Source of the DNA: Gamarada debralockiae
Lineage: Eukaryota > Ascomycota > Leotiomycetes > Helotiales > Hyphodiscaceae
Direction of reading: 5' to 3'
DNA: 64,000 bases
Assembly: GCA_002803225.1 (NCBI GenBank)
Contig: NXFV01000975.1
Location: 95,521-159,520, forward strand
Both the position numbers and the translations under genes were made by a program. Numbering within the stretch: position 1 is the first letter of the stretch; every line of letters begins with the position of its first letter. Shown piece after piece: positions 1-11,880 of the stretch. The notes under the pieces were generated by a model. It was given only the letters and a program-made list of their open reading frames with translations. It was not told the DNA's origin and ran no database searches.

Positions 1-1336
1 GGGAATTCATGCGGGACCTCGAACTTCGTCAAAGCTCTTGACACCGCGAGTGCAGCTTCCATGACACTAGCTTCCTTAATAACACCAATGGAAACTTGAA
101 TGATTCGTCCGATGTAGCTGTGCTTAAGCTGATAAACGAATTTCTCCTTTGGTGCTGATGGGATAGCATCTGGTGGTGCAGGTGGACGACCAACGGTTTG
201 GTGTTGGGAGAGTAACTCGATGTTTTTGATGTCAGGGAATTTGGCGTGGAATTGCTTTCCGGCGATCTCTACTGTGGCCTCGACTGCTAGGTCGTATTTC
301 CGTGCCATGAGACGAGTGTCGAAGCTTGGTATGATGCCATCGCCCGCAAGTCGGATAGGGAAAGCTTGCCCAAGATCAACTACAACTTCACCAACAGGAA
401 TGTTGATACCCTTGGCATCAAGAAGAAGTAGTTTGTTTTCGTGCGCTTCAGCATGGACCGATGCTCTTTCGATGGTGCGGGAAACCAAGCGAACTTTGAG
501 AGCAACGAGGCTGCTGCGGGCGGGTTCTCAGTCCATCCCCTCATAGATGAAGTCACATTAAGCAACAGAGGGAAGTAAGCGTTTTTGATGATATTCCTCG
601 GCAACTGAAGATCCACCTCAAATGGAACATGAGCTGATCTCGGAAAGAGTCCACGTCTCTCTGGCGCAACATCAATGTGTTGCTGGAGCTGGGGAAGGTG
701 GCTCAATGCAATTTTCTGAGGAGACCGAAAAGGGCCCATCAAATATCCATCAACAGGGCCCCGAGGTCTGATCTACACAAAACTGAAGTACCTGTTCCGC
801 AGCGCCACCCAGATGTTTTGCCCCAAACATGAATATCCCAGTCAGGTTAAGAGGAGAATTTTTTTAAAAGAGCTGATCATTGGGATTCATCATCGCGTTC
901 ATCATATCATCACTGTACATGGCTTGCTGCGGAGTGAAAGGTATCGCAATGGCTTTGTACTCCACGCCACCATTGCCATATTTTCCACTCGAAGGCAAAG
1001 AAGGAGCGTCCTCCATCTCAGTTCGGAATCGAATTGGAATGGCCATTCGTAACGGACTTTCGTCTGGAGAGTTTCGCCATTTCCTATGTAGATTTTCTTG
1101 GATATTCCGAAGACGACCTCTTTATCCTTGTAGTTGACGGCCGCGACTTGGTTTGTTTGGTAGTTGCCGGTTGATTGGACGACGTGGGTGCTAACCCAGC
1201 AGTGGAAGAAGACATAGCATCAGGCGAGCACCTCATCGCGATGGCTTTCGAATGACACTTTTCCGGTGACGGTGTATTCAAAGGCGAAGACGCCGTTGGG
1301 AGGGGGGTCGAGGACGACTTGGACGTCTCGAAACAT
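1..1336 (-). pseudogene. Arrestin-like protein gene, frame-disrupted and cut by window edge
   Basis: The minus strand carries pieces of an arrestin-type protein spread over three frames. It starts MFRDVQVVLDPPPNGVFAFE at 1336. An in-frame TGA falls at 1222-1220, after which the same frame continues as an arrestin N-domain segment ending YEWPFQF. Similarity then moves to another frame (TEMEDAPSLPSSGKYGNGG, about 1020-960). A third segment begins near 739 (VPFEVDLQLPRNIIKNAYFP). The last one, about 510 to 1, is the C-domain (LVALKVRLVSRTIERA, then DTRLMARKYDLAVEATVEI) and runs off the window. One shift near 560-505 could be a weak intron, but the TGA and the shift near 1030 cannot be explained by GT-AG introns I can find. 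Known family role: cargo adaptors for endocytosis and ubiquitin ligase recruitment. Either decayed or containing assembly errors. Confidence 0.55.
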
Positions 1337-2180
1337 GGTGCTTATTTGATTCAAGAAGGAAAAAAGATGAACTTGAGGTTGGATAAATTCAGGTCTATGA
1401 ATCGCCGCTCTAGCAGCTGTTCAAATTATTTCAGAGAATGGAAGGGCATTCAGTAGGGAGATAGTGCAAATAAACCAGAACTTATGGGGAAAGATTCAAG
1501 ATTATATTCTTGACGACGAAAAGCAGTCGGACCATTTTTAATATTCAAACTCGCAATATTCACGCACACATTCACCAAAATGAGGTCTTTGTGGTTGCGG
1601 CTGTGTTATCCAGTCAATTTTGTGGAGGCGGAGAGCAACCTTTGTGCTTTGACTTGGGCGAATGGAAACGCAGGAACAAAGGAAGCGCTGCGAGGCTTCG
1701 GAATTAAAGCAATCAGATAAGCAGCACCCAATGTCTCCTTCCAGACGTTGTATCGGGCTGAATAGCAGCTTTCATCGACATTCGAGAGCTCAGAATGGTT
1801 GTAATTTCTTGATTTTGAGGAAGGAGCTGGTAATATTGGCGCATGATACCAACTCCCACCATTTTATTGACCTGACGAGGCGCTCTGAGCGAGTTATAGA
1901 GATGGATATGAGTGGGAAGAGTCTAGATCGAGTCTCTATGATCCCTAAAATACTTCGACAGCTTTGAGATGATTGATTTCGCCGACCTCTGAGATTGACA
2001 GAAAACGGCTTGTGGATGTTCATCCTGACCACGAATCTTCGAATAAGGACCTTTCCCAATCACCTCACATAACAGTCATTTAGATCCCCAAGCCCAATCA
2101 TCACCCCTGGACCATTCTCCATAAATCACTCCCCAGGCCTTCCCTTCCACCCCTCTCCCTCCACCATACAAAGAAACAAG
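1337..2180. other. Intergenic, no supported gene
   Basis: Only short open frames without recognisable protein features are seen here. It holds the upstream region of the arrestin-like relic and probably the promoter of the small plus-strand gene at 2181. Confidence 0.5.
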
Positions 2181-2444
2181 ATGTGCGAACAAGATATATC
2201 ATCCTGCAAATGCTCCCACTTCACGCGCCAGGAGCCAAAGCGCTGCAGATATCGATTCAACATCCAGCATGTCATAACAGCAAAGATTAAGTGGGGAAAC
2301 GAGGAATGTCCGAGATGCGCGAAGGGGGATGAGAGATTTCCTAGCAATTTGAACGCGTCGGAGTTGAGTCTATTTATGGGACAGGATGGACTTGATGGGA
2401 TATGGGTGATTGAAGAGGTAGGAGCCTGGCGGCTTCGGGGTTGA
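2181..2444 (+). CDS. Small Cys-containing hypothetical protein (87 aa)
   Basis: An ATG-started frame of 87 codons encodes a protein beginning MCEQDISSCKCSHFTRQEP, with Cys pairs (CKC near residue 9; CPRC near residue 46) and no signal peptide. Short fungal proteins starting MC with a His/Cys-containing N-terminus are common but uncharacterised. The frame ends where an AT-rich degraded region begins, so the C-terminus (WVIEEVGAWRLRG) may come from read-through of a former splice donor: GAG|GTAGGA occurs at the GAG codon at 2416-2418. The true 3' exon may be lost. I do not recognise a function. Confidence 0.4.
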   Translation: MCEQDISSCKCSHFTRQEPKRCRYRFNIQHVITAKIKWGNEECPRCAKGDERFPSNLNASELSLFMGQDGLDGIWVIEEVGAWRLRG

Positions 2445-3366
2445 GCTTGGTTTAAAACTACTCTAAAAACTGAGCTAGTACTATATCTAGGGCCAAGGCT
2501 CGCTTATGTAAGGCCCTTATAAGTGCCCTAATATATCCCAGGGCCTGAGACCTAGTATTAAGCGAGTCCAGCTTTGATATACCTAGTGTCTAGGGTTATA
2601 TCTAATTTGAACGTTTTTTAGCCTTGGGCATAAATGAACATAGAATATGCGGAAAATAAGCCGCCAACTGTTCCTCATAGCACAAATCATAGGCTTTTTA
2701 TCGTATAAGAGTCGCCTAACTAAGCCCGGTATTGGTGAAGATAAACAGCCTGGAATGTGTAAAAAGTAAGATTCTTAAAGCTAGAAATGTTTAGTTTTCT
2801 CTTTCTTAATATAGAATAGCCTGATTCATATAATTTAAGTACTATTTAAAAGGCCTTGTTTAGGACTATAATTTAATGTTTAGGGTTGTTTTAGTAATTG
2901 TTATATTGGAAACTACTTAGTTCTAACTTTTTTAAATTATAAAAATATTTTTCACTGGCAGTAGCTGCATATATGACTAAGCAACTGCTAAATCCCCTTA
3001 GTACCTCCTTAGAACAAACTCCTGTCTTTGCAGTACCCAGCCTCTAGCCCTGATCACTATTGCTACTCCACCTCTCTCCCTTCTGCACTTTCTAACCTCT
3101 ACATAGAGATTATAAGCATTCTCTTTATATAAATAACACACCTTTCCTTTACATAAAATCATCTTGGGATCGAATTATCTCTACTAGCCATTTAAGCTGA
3201 CCGTTTAAGTGAGGATTTGAACTGCGCACCCAAGCTCATCTAATATCAAGCCCACTTATAGTAATCACGCACGAAGAGAACTTCAATCAGTACAATCTGC
3301 TTTCTATTTCTAAACTCCTACCCCTTTATCTTCTTTTCTGCCCTATCATATACTCCCTGGCACGAA
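2445..3366. repeat. AT-rich degraded DNA, probably old transposon sequence
   Basis: This stretch is rich in TA/AT runs and stops in all frames, has no coding frame, and reads like repeat DNA mutated by C-to-T change (RIP-like). A tRNA-like B-box remnant is visible near 3208-3225 on the minus strand but does not fold as a tRNA. No intact terminal repeats were found. Confidence 0.45.
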
Positions 3367-3815
3367 CTAGTTGCCACTAGCATCGCTGTTACTGCAAACG
3401 CAAGGGTTGTCACTATAAGACAAACCAAGAGTTAGCCGGTCCTCGAACTTAGTCTTTACTGATGTAGGTGTGAAATAAAAGAGAGAAGAGGGGCATACCC
3501 AGTAGTGCAGAAGCCGTTGATGAAGCCGGCATTGACACACGATGCCCGGCAGGCCGTCTGAGATTCACAATCGATGACACAGATATTAGCATCGTCCCTA
3601 TTATCTGTGAGAACTAGAGCATAGAGGAATTGAGAGCGGTCTTCGTACAAGACAAGGCATCGATGCACACCGTCAGTGCTCGCGGCACAGGATTGGCTGG
3701 CGACGTTGGGACAGTCCTGCTCAGAGCTGACAACGGCAGCCCTAGGGGTAGCAGCTGCAGTAGCAGTAGCAGCCAAGGCTGGCAAGAGAGTGATGAGAAG
3801 GCGGGAGAATTGCAT
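3367..3815 (-). CDS. Small secreted cysteine-rich protein (120 aa), effector-like
   Basis: Two exons: 3815-3499 and 3412-3367, with an 86-nt intron (GTATGC...TTATAG). The first ORF reads through the donor; splicing gives the C-terminus FCTTGDNPCVCSNSDASGN. Residues 1-25 form a clear signal peptide (MQFSRLLITLLPALAATATA...). The mature part has ten cysteines, enough for five disulfides, including CVIDC, CRASC and CVC arrangements. No known domain is recognised. Size, secretion signal and Cys content fit apoplastic effectors or surface-active secreted proteins, which is inference. It sits alone between AT-rich blocks, a setting often seen for fast-evolving secreted proteins. Confidence 0.8.
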
Positions 3816-4721
3816 CTTAGCGGTTGTTATTGAAAGGATAGAGGAATTGGATTAAAATTGAAGTGATTGTTCTCAACCTACAGGAAAGGTGGGCTACTTT
3901 ATAGATTTCCCTGCCCGGTCCTTCCGAGTCTGGCAGCCTTCTAGATTCCAGGCCAGTATAGAGTTTTCGTATTGAGCAGTTTGCATTAACATGATAAAAA
4001 TTAACCTTTCGCTTCTCTCCTCAGCCACGTCTTTCAACCCCCTTTTGTACTCGCCTCCTACATAAAGTGGGACACGGTTTCTTTTATATTATCTATGAGC
4101 TAAATGCGTAAGGTCTTCAGACAGGCCTCACTTGTTTAAGTTCGCTGTCCGGGCATAGGTTTTGTGAGCTTGAGAGAGCTTCGTCAAACGCTCTGACATT
4201 ATTCGCACGTGCCTGATAAGGGAGGCCATTTGTAACCTATAAAGAGATAAGACCAGTTTCTGGAATACAAGACGATCGATACCACGACCGGCCCCCAGAC
4301 GGATCGAGCCGAAATGCATGGTTTGATATCGACGATCAGACGAACCCGAGCTTGTGCGAGAAGCGGGTTCCTGTATCAGGAAAACCTTAATTACGACCCT
4401 ATATTCTTGGCTTTTAATATTGTCGTCAGTAGCCGCAACACCAAAGCCGTGTAAAGAAAACTTTGTTTGCTTCTCTTGTGATCTGCTGCCCAGCTTTATC
4501 ATCCCTAGCATAGGAACCCCCCCTGCTTAAAGTCGCCACTCAGAAAATAGCTCCTCTGCTACATCCTCTCCCGACTGGCTTCCTGTAACTTCTAGCGTTG
4601 CCCCCTAACTACGTGATACATTCTAGCCTCTATATTCTAACCGTTGCATTGCAATATGCAACAAAAACCTTACTCTATATATATTCAAGCCAATTAAATA
4701 ATAAGGTCAAACCTAGCATAC
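3816..4721. other. Intergenic, no convincing gene
   Basis: A minus-strand open frame of 127 codons (4128-4511) has no recognisable domain and an unconvincing composition. The rest is AT-rich towards 4600-4720. It includes the promoter of the secreted protein. Confidence 0.4.
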
Positions 4722-5589
4722 CTAATAAACAAAGCGCAGAAGAAGAAAGGCAAGAAAGACAAAAGAGTTAACTACTATCATATCAAGCCCGAAGAGTACT
4801 AATGGAGCAGCCATGTCAATAAGCCGTATATGAAAGATCCATGAGAAGGCAGCTGTGCCCTGCCCATTAAGAACCCCGGCTTCGCCTTCCTGCTCCCAAG
4901 CCTCGACCTCCATATCTCTAGCCTCTGCTCCCTGAGCACCAGCTCTAACGTCCCGACGCCAAGCTTCCACTCCTCCGCTACCTCCAACCTCCTCAGCTCC
5001 AGCCTCAGCCACAGCCCCTGGGCTACCCTCAAGAATCTCCGCACTCTCGGAATAGGCCCCAAGAACTCCAGGTCCTTGTGCGCTCTCCGCAGTCCATCTT
5101 CGAATAAGTGCCGTCAGGGCTGCTCAGCTCAATTGCTTGAGGCTGTCGTCAAGATCAAGTCGCGTATCAACAGCATCCCATTCGGCCCCGCAGGAAATCT
5201 GTGTGCTTTTCCTGACCTTCGGTACATACATCTCAACGACCTCGTCCCCGTGGAAGCCGAGATACGCTTTAGCATCAACATATTCCCGGCCAGCAGTAGC
5301 CTTCCCTAATCCCACAATGGTAGTGCGCACCTCATCCTCACAGCCACGCCTAGGGTGAACAGTACGGATGTCGCCAGTGATTTCGACACCCTCATCATCT
5401 CTGTGTGAGGAGACGCTTTCGCCGTTGGAAGAAAGAACCAGGACGGTGTTTGAGCATTCGAAGGAAGTACAAGAAGTAAGGAGAGAAGAAGCTGAGGATG
5501 ATACGCAGACGATGGTTAGACAGAATTGAGATGGTCTTTCTCCCTACTTAGGTCTCATGACATAAATCTTCGAGCATACTTACGCCCAT
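4722..5589 (-). pseudogene. Hypothetical gene, possibly interrupted by an in-frame stop
   Basis: A minus-strand frame is open from 5543 to an in-frame TGA at 5126-5124 and then open again to 4722. A start can be proposed at ATG 5589 joined through a 40-nt GTAAGT...GTAG intron (5583-5544), giving 141 aa before the TGA; this intron is shorter than any other in the window. The first part contains VRTTIVGLGKATAGREYVDAKAYLGFHGDEVVEMY split over codons that look protein-like. The part after the TGA is Glu/Ala/Gly-rich and ends in a hydrophobic segment. No family recognised. It could be a real short gene ending at 5124 with an unrelated open frame downstream, or a decayed longer gene. Confidence 0.3.
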
Positions 5590-5703
5590 GCTAAACAAAA
5601 CTGGTATCGTTGTTTACTACTCTCTATCCTCTACCAACCTCGCACGCCAAACAGTGCATCAAATTAAAGATCGCCAGCACCAAATCCCGTTGCTGAACCG
5701 ACG

Positions 5704-7116
5704 TCACGATTTCCCATATACCACCAATGTCCAAACCCTCGCAAGGATATTGGCTACCAATCCGAAAGTGGCTAATACCACGAAGATATTGCCCACCTCC
5801 CACCAGTGCGCCAATTTCACTTCCGTCTCGATGAACTCCTCCTTCACAGCTCCATTCGTCGCGCCATTGGTAGCTGGTACAATTCCTGGGAATCGCCCGG
5901 TAGTGAGGTACTGCTCTATAAAAGCATCCTTTTCGTACCAGCGTTCGCGGAGCCAGAGATCAAATTTGTCGTGGTCGTCAAGTGGGATGTCTTTTACGGC
6001 GAAGCGGCGCCAGTACATGTTGACTGAAGGCGGTGGCCTGCCTTGGAGGTACATGGATCGAAGGCTGTAGTAATCTTGGCCGAATTTCCCGCGCCTGTTT
6101 TCATCAGCATGAGCAGAACATAGAAAGTCGGGTCGATCTACTTACGGAATACCCTCATAAGCCAAAGTACAATCATAGACATAATCCACCGTCCCATCCA
6201 ACTCATTCAAGCAGAAAAACATGCCCGTACTTCTGGGAAGTAACTGGTGCTCCATATCCTTGATACCCGTTTTTTCTGCCCATTGAGCACTCTTCATCCT
6301 CCCATTATCGCTTGCGTTTGTTCCTTCTGGGAATATGAGGAGCCACATTGGATCTAGACCTTCTGTTCCTGACATCGGCCCTGAATGCCGCGCCTTCAAT
6401 TGCTTCAATCGATGTGCTAGTCTTGGTTGATCGGTCGCCATTTTCCGCGACATGAATATGAAGCCGTAGAACATCATCCCCCATCCGATGATTGGCACGT
6501 ATTTTAGGGACTCTTTGAGGATTATGTAGATGTGACCATGCATTCGAGGTTGGTTCGTGTATGCCATCCACCAGAGATATAGCCAGTCAGAATATAGCTT
6601 CAACAATCAGCATACCAGTATAGCAGGATCAAGATTATGTTCTCTAGCGTACCTGGTGATTCGCTATCATAACCATTCTATCCGGAAAATGGCATTCCAC
6701 CCTCCCATCCTTCGTCTTTTTCAGCTGCCCAGCCACCGACGCATCACCACTTATCCGAACCACAGTCGGGCTCCACCATTGTGTTAAGGTCGTAACGAAG
6801 ATTCCGAAGGATTGTTTCGTGAGTGCCATGTAGGCATAGTAGAGATTCTTGTTGTACCAGTACAGAGGTACTCCAAAGAATTGCGTGGCGAAGATCCTGG
6901 ACTCGTCAGCGAAGCCCCTTAATACCCAGATCGTACGTACGAGCAGGTACATGATAGGAAGTAGGTTATCACCATCAATAATCGTAGTATCTCCACCGGA
7001 CCTCCATGCTTGATATCTCCACTAAAATGTGCTTCTACCACCTGTCCATTTGTTTCAATGCTGGGCTTTTCGGTGGGCACTGGCTTCACTCTTTCTCGAA
7101 GATCTTGGGTCTCCAT
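5704..7116 (-). CDS. PlsC-type lysophospholipid/glycerol-3-phosphate acyltransferase (420 aa)
   Basis: Four exons: 7116-6941, 6896-6653, 6597-6146, 6094-5704. Introns are 44, 55 and 51 nt, and the 44-nt one has a CTGAC branch site. The protein has the acyltransferase block I NHX4D motif (NHQLYSDW) formed across intron 2, block III FPEGTN, and hydrophobic segments near the N-terminus (LLMVITYFLS) and the C-terminus (VGNIFVVLATFGLVANILARV). The family (yeast Cst26-like, animal lysocardiolipin/AGPAT group) transfers acyl chains from acyl-CoA to lysophospholipids in ER or lipid-droplet membranes. Length is close to that of yeast Cst26. It shares a 574-bp upstream region with the divergent NAD kinase gene. 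The call is firm at family level; the exact acceptor lipid is unknown. Confidence 0.92.
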
Positions 7117-7690
7117 GATGGTAATTTCTCTGGCGGATGTCAGTATAACTCTTAAAAGTCGAGGCCGCAGCCTAAATATCTTAGGTACTCACTTGCTCCT
7201 ATCAAGGTGGACTGTCGTGTGCCTAACGATGACGTTATTTTGACGCTGATTGATTCGAGCCACGGGTGGCTACTGTGAATGTTTACCGGGTTTCCACATT
7301 ACTATCAACTCGGCATATCCATATCGTCGTTCGAGTCCTCAATAAGCCTTTGTCTGGTGTAGCAGAAAAGCGGTGGTAGCTACGTCAAAGAACACAAGCC
7401 TCCTACGTTTCGGTGATTTCGGAAGCTTAAACGTGGGCTTATCAGGTAGGTTATCGGGATGCCGTGTCTTGGCGTGGTCATCCGACGAGCTTGATTTAAC
7501 AACATCGTGTTTACATCCAAATATGCAAATTTGGAATTGGAATGTAGGAAAAATACTCGATTCTACTGTATGCGACACGGGATATTTAATGATGATCTGC
7601 CAAGAAATCTACCATTTGGCTTCCACAACCGGCTAAATCACAATCCGGACCTTTTCCTTCTTTGGTACAACAACATTAACGACATTCGCG
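7117..7690. promoter_or_regulatory. Shared divergent promoter region
   Basis: The 574 bp between the starts of the acyltransferase (-) and NAD kinase (+) genes contain only shadow frames. It must carry both 5' UTRs and promoters. No specific factor site can be named from sequence alone. Confidence 0.5.
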
Positions 7691-9056
7691 ATGATCTTGA
7701 GGAGGTTGCCAAGAGGGATTGTTTGGAGGAGGGGATTCAGCAGCACGGCGAGGAGGAGGGATATCCTTGATGTAGAGGTTTTGCAGGATCGAATTATTCC
7801 TAGATATCAAGGTAACTTTCCCTCCATTTTGGTGGAAAATCTATTGATTTGGTTTAGAAACTCCAAGTAATGACTTACTCTCCTTGCAATGGCCATCACC
7901 CCCCCGAAACATCCTCATGATAAAGAAGGAAGGCGCACCGTTTGTCACCGCCTGTCTCATAGAATACGCAAAGTCAGTCCGCCGTCCCCAATTCAAGACT
8001 GTGCTGACCAACAGGCACATCTCATCCAACTACGATAATGTTTCCCTCATATTCGAACCTCGAGTAGCCACTCAAATCCACCGATCCTTCCCCTTCCCTA
8101 TCTACACAACGACCACATCTGGCAGCCTGCCTGCAAAAGTCGACATGGTTACTACATTGGGCGGCGACGGCACGATCCTCCACGCGTCCTCTCTGTTCAG
8201 CACAACCCTTCACGTTCCTCCAATCCTCTCTTTCAGCATGGGCACACTGGGATTCTTAGGAGAATGGAAATTCGACGAATACAAGCGCGCGTTCAGAGAA
8301 GTCTACATGTCAGGAGCAGGTGCCGGTTCACCTCTTTTTCAAGACCAAAAACATCCACACGTCCAAACATCCGCCGACGAAACCAGTGGCATTGTGACAG
8401 GCTGGTCAAGCATAAGAGGAAAGTCTATGGGTCCGAACCGAAGTTCAAAAGTCCTGCTGCGAAACCGATTAAAAGTCGGAGTTTTTGACGCGGAAGGCGG
8501 GAGAGTGATCGGAGATAATACAAAAGAGAGTGCAGACGGAGATGTACATGCCATGAATGAGGTTATCATTCATAGAGGGAAGGAAGCGCATCTTGCTATC
8601 ATAGAAGTTTTTGTTGGTGGGCGGTTCCTTACGGAGGCCGTGGCCGATGGAATGATTATATCTACGCCTACGGGGAGTACGGCTTATAGCTTGAGCGCGG
8701 GAGGAAATATTGTTCATCCTTTGGTCTCGAGTCTGTTGCTAACTCCCATTTGTCCGAGGAGTTTATCGTTCCGACCACTGGTGCTGCCGGCGAATACCCC
8801 GATTAAGCTAAGGTTGAGTGAGAAGAATAGAGGGAGGGAGTTGGAGGTTAGTATTGATGGAAGGCGGAGGAGTAGAGGGGTTGGTGTGGGGATGGAGATT
8901 AGGGTGAATGGGGAAGATATTGTTAAGGGTCAAGCGTGGGTCGGTGGGGTGCCTTGTGTGATGAGGGGAACGAATAGTGGTATTCAAGAAGACGATGGGT
9001 GGGTTGGGGGCTTGAATGGGTTGCTGAAGTTCAACTATCCATTTGGGGAGGAGTGA
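7691..9056 (+). CDS. POS5: Mitochondrial NAD(H) kinase, Pos5-like (439 aa)
   Basis: Two exons, 7691-7811 and 7858-9056, with a 46-nt intron (GTAACT...TTTAG). The longest plain ORF would start at a TTG and miss the N-terminus. Exon 1 supplies ATG followed by an Arg/Ser-rich presequence (MILRRLPRGIVWRRGFSSTA) typical of mitochondrial import, then DVEVLQDRIIPRYQ, which joins TPSNDLLSLQWPSPPRNIL as in fungal Pos5 proteins. Kinase motifs are GGDGT (the ATP/NAD-binding signature), NEVIIHRG, and TPTGSTAYSLSAGG. The enzyme phosphorylates NAD(H) to NADP(H) and supplies matrix NADPH for oxidative-stress defence and biosynthesis. All catalytic blocks look intact. Confidence 0.93.
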
Positions 9057-10440
9057 TGGGCGAACGATAACGGGTTGAATGTCGTGAGACAACGAACTCG
9101 AGGTCCGCATCATTCACGTATTACATATTGGAAAGAGACACAGAGCGAGCAGATAGATGGCAGGGAACCTTCGTTGCAGCACACAGCGCCCGAGGCTGGA
9201 CTGCATCGATGCGGATCTTATCTCAATCGCGAATGCAAAAAGACCGCACCTGTTGGCGGTCTCACTCGGCCAACCGTTGTAGAGAACGGATGTTGTGCTC
9301 AAACCCAGTGGATTCCTTCAGCAGGTCTATTCCGACGGATCGATTCCGAGAGGAGCTACTTCACCAGACCAGTCAGAAAGTCGACTCCTACTCCTGTCTG
9401 AGTCGAATTTCTCATCTGCACCAGTCCATCCCTCTGCTTGGAGTTGAAGGATCTTTGATCTAGGCCACTATAAATCTTAATTGCAGCTGTGGATCTGTAC
9501 TTAGGCAAGTTTTCGCTCGTATTCGACATTTGAATTTGCGCAGAAATCTGGTCATGGGCCACATCATAAAGAACTATTTTCCCGATTAATTCGGAAGCCA
9601 CAGTTTCCGGGGCCCGTTGAAGTTTCCGTACTAGATTCTCTTCAGACGAAAAGATTTCTTTGGGTAACTTTGTCATACACGAGCAAGAGCTTGATTCTTG
9701 GCCTTTGCTGTACGATGTCGTACATCCCAACACTGGTCCCTCAACGATCGCGGGTGTTACGTTTTACTTGGGCGATGGATCGATCTTTTCATTCCAGCCC
9801 AGCTGAAAATCAACGAGATGATTTTAATATGTTTAAGATGCTCAGGCCTCGGCCGGGGGATAGCGGAACAAAATGATTATCGGGAGTGTATTGTATCGCT
9901 CGTCTTATCATTTTGATAGTCATTCTGCACGAATTGCTGGAGGGTGCCGCTGTATCTCCGTCTGTCGTGTCTGGATTGCGGGGTCGAATACCGGTTGGGA
10001 GTTGAGATTCTCCCTTGCACGACTCTGTGAGACCGTTCACCATCTCAATATAATATGCAACTATCCAGTTCTCCACATTCGCAAACGGTATTGGGAATAG
10101 ATCAAACCCAATGCGTGCCCCACAACCAACCTTGAATGGAGGGTTTCTGTTTAGACCCGGTTGAAAGGTTTGCCTGGACATTTCTCATCGTTGGGACCTC
10201 ATGAGCTATTCTGACCATTCCTTGCGCGTTGCGCCTTCCTAACGGCAGCTGAATGTGTATCAGAGAATTCTGGCAGTACCAGAAGCCACAATTCAAGCGT
10301 GCCAGGCAATTCAGCCCTCTCTCTTCGTGCAGACACGAAGATAATGTTCGTAGGTGTGTAAATTACTTATAGACTATTGAAATATATATAAAAGTTAGCT
10401 GCCGAGATAAGTCGTCGAAAAAGACGGTAGTCGGCAAACG
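9057..10440. other. No intact gene; possible coding remnants on minus strand
   Basis: Minus-strand frames at 9733-9356 (SEENLVRKLQRAPETVASEL) and 10181-9810 (FDLFPIPFANVENWIVAYYI) have protein-like composition. I could not join them with each other or to a start using sensible introns, and no family is recognised. They may be fragments of one decayed gene or chance frames. Confidence 0.35.
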
Positions 10441-11880
10441 ATGTACTGTACAACAGGTCATTTCGACCTTTTACATAACAGCAGCCATGACCGTCGAGCA
10501 TTCCAGCGAGATCAAAGCAATTGGGGGATCTGCAGTTCACCAGTACCCTTTGTAAATGGCAGAACAGCACGCACGTTTGCTCTTCGATATGGGTGTTACC
10601 TTCTCTCTTCCTTGCTGGTACTTTTCCCCATTTTGGCGTCCGCCAGAGCACTACCTGCTCCGTCAACATCGACAACCGTTTCCCAATTCTGTATGGGTTC
10701 CGGCTCACCTTTATACAACGCTTACGGTTGTGATTGGATATCCGATAAAACTTATACAAGTGCATTTCAATGCAATTGCAACTTCCCCGCACCGCCTAAT
10801 CAGTAAGCCTCGCTCGATAATCCTAATCAGACTTCACTCACTATGCCTTCCCGCAGCACGACATGATGCTAACAAAGTTTACCCAGTGATTTAGCCCATT
10901 TCCTCAACAGTTCAACTACGGAGGTTTCGAATACAATGGCTACGGCCAATATCGGACATGCTACGACCTCGAATTCGTATATGGAATAAAGCAGCTGCCT
11001 CGATCAGTCTCGGCAAGGATGTGTCGAGTTGCTGGGCGTGGAGGCAGCCTGGTTGTCCAGGGCAGCCGGATACTTTGGTTAACTCAAATGTTGCCGAATC
11101 CCAATACCCTTCCGGGAGTGGCGTTGCGTCCTTCAAGTGCTACGGTCCTGTGGCACCTCCCCCTCCTCCACCGCCTCAATCCATTCCTCAATACCTTCCC
11201 CAAACGCCTACGCCAACAATAACGCCAACGATTTCTATACCAACTTATCTTTCTGCCTCGCCTAAAGCCAAGATGGAGGACTTGGCACGCCGGCACACAC
11301 GTCTTCAACGCTCATCTATGCTCTTCCCCACCCCCGCCAATATCATCCAGTTCTGAAGACGGCAGAAACGTCACGCCAACATCAACTCCAACGCCAACGT
11401 CTCCAACATCCATTTATGTTCCTCCGCCGCCACCGCCATCCAAATCAACTTATTTTCCCCTGCCACTCCCGCCTGTCACCACGATGGTTCCTCTTCTACC
11501 TCCTCCAAAGTTACCTATCAGCACAGCAGTTTCATGGATCAAAAGTAGTTATGTCGATCGGTTAAATGGAGGGGGTTTTTTGGGGGGACAATTGTCTGTG
11601 TGTGGAACGTCTGGAGATGTGGTTGTATCACCTCCTTGGACTGTCTAGCTGTAAGGCTAACGTCTTCTAGAACCAAGCAACAGAGATCCCCAATCGGGAG
11701 ATAAGCTGTGGATCGGTTCCAAGGGATGTTTCTGTGTAACCTTGCCAGAGGAGTTCATGCAGAGGACTACAGCTTGCCAAGCGTTGTCAATACGAGGTTG
11801 CCTCGCGATCGAGCCGAAGTTGGCAGATCCGAGTCAACTCGGAGATACCGTCTGGCCCTTTGTTTGCCGGATGTGAAGAG
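10441..11880 (+). pseudogene. Broken gene for a secreted Cys- and Pro-rich protein
   Basis: A hydrophobic segment (YLLSSLLVLFPILASARALP) precedes a Cys-containing region (FCMGSGSPLYNAYGCDW, FQCNCNFPAPPN). A GTAAGC...TTTAG intron (about 10804-10893) restores the frame to FNYGGFEYNGYGQYRTCYDL. After VYGIK, at about 10985, the recognisable sequence continues in another frame (LGKDVSSCWAWRQPGCPGQP) with no splice sites between, so one base appears lost or gained. A Pro/Thr-rich stretch follows. A second frame change at about 11300 leads to another Pro-rich segment ending WTV* at 11646-11648. A final Cys-rich piece (WIGSKGCFCVTLPEEF) lies at 11700-11880. Function unknown; two frame lesions point to a dead secreted-protein gene or to assembly errors. 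Confidence 0.5.

Noticed and set aside
3190..3260. tRNA-like element on the minus strand
   Set aside because: A B-box-like sequence and a possible 7-bp acceptor stem are visible, but the span is only about 53 nt and no D- or anticodon arm can be formed.
5588..6070. 160-codon plus-strand frame
   Set aside because: It is the antisense of the last acyltransferase exons and has no independent protein features.
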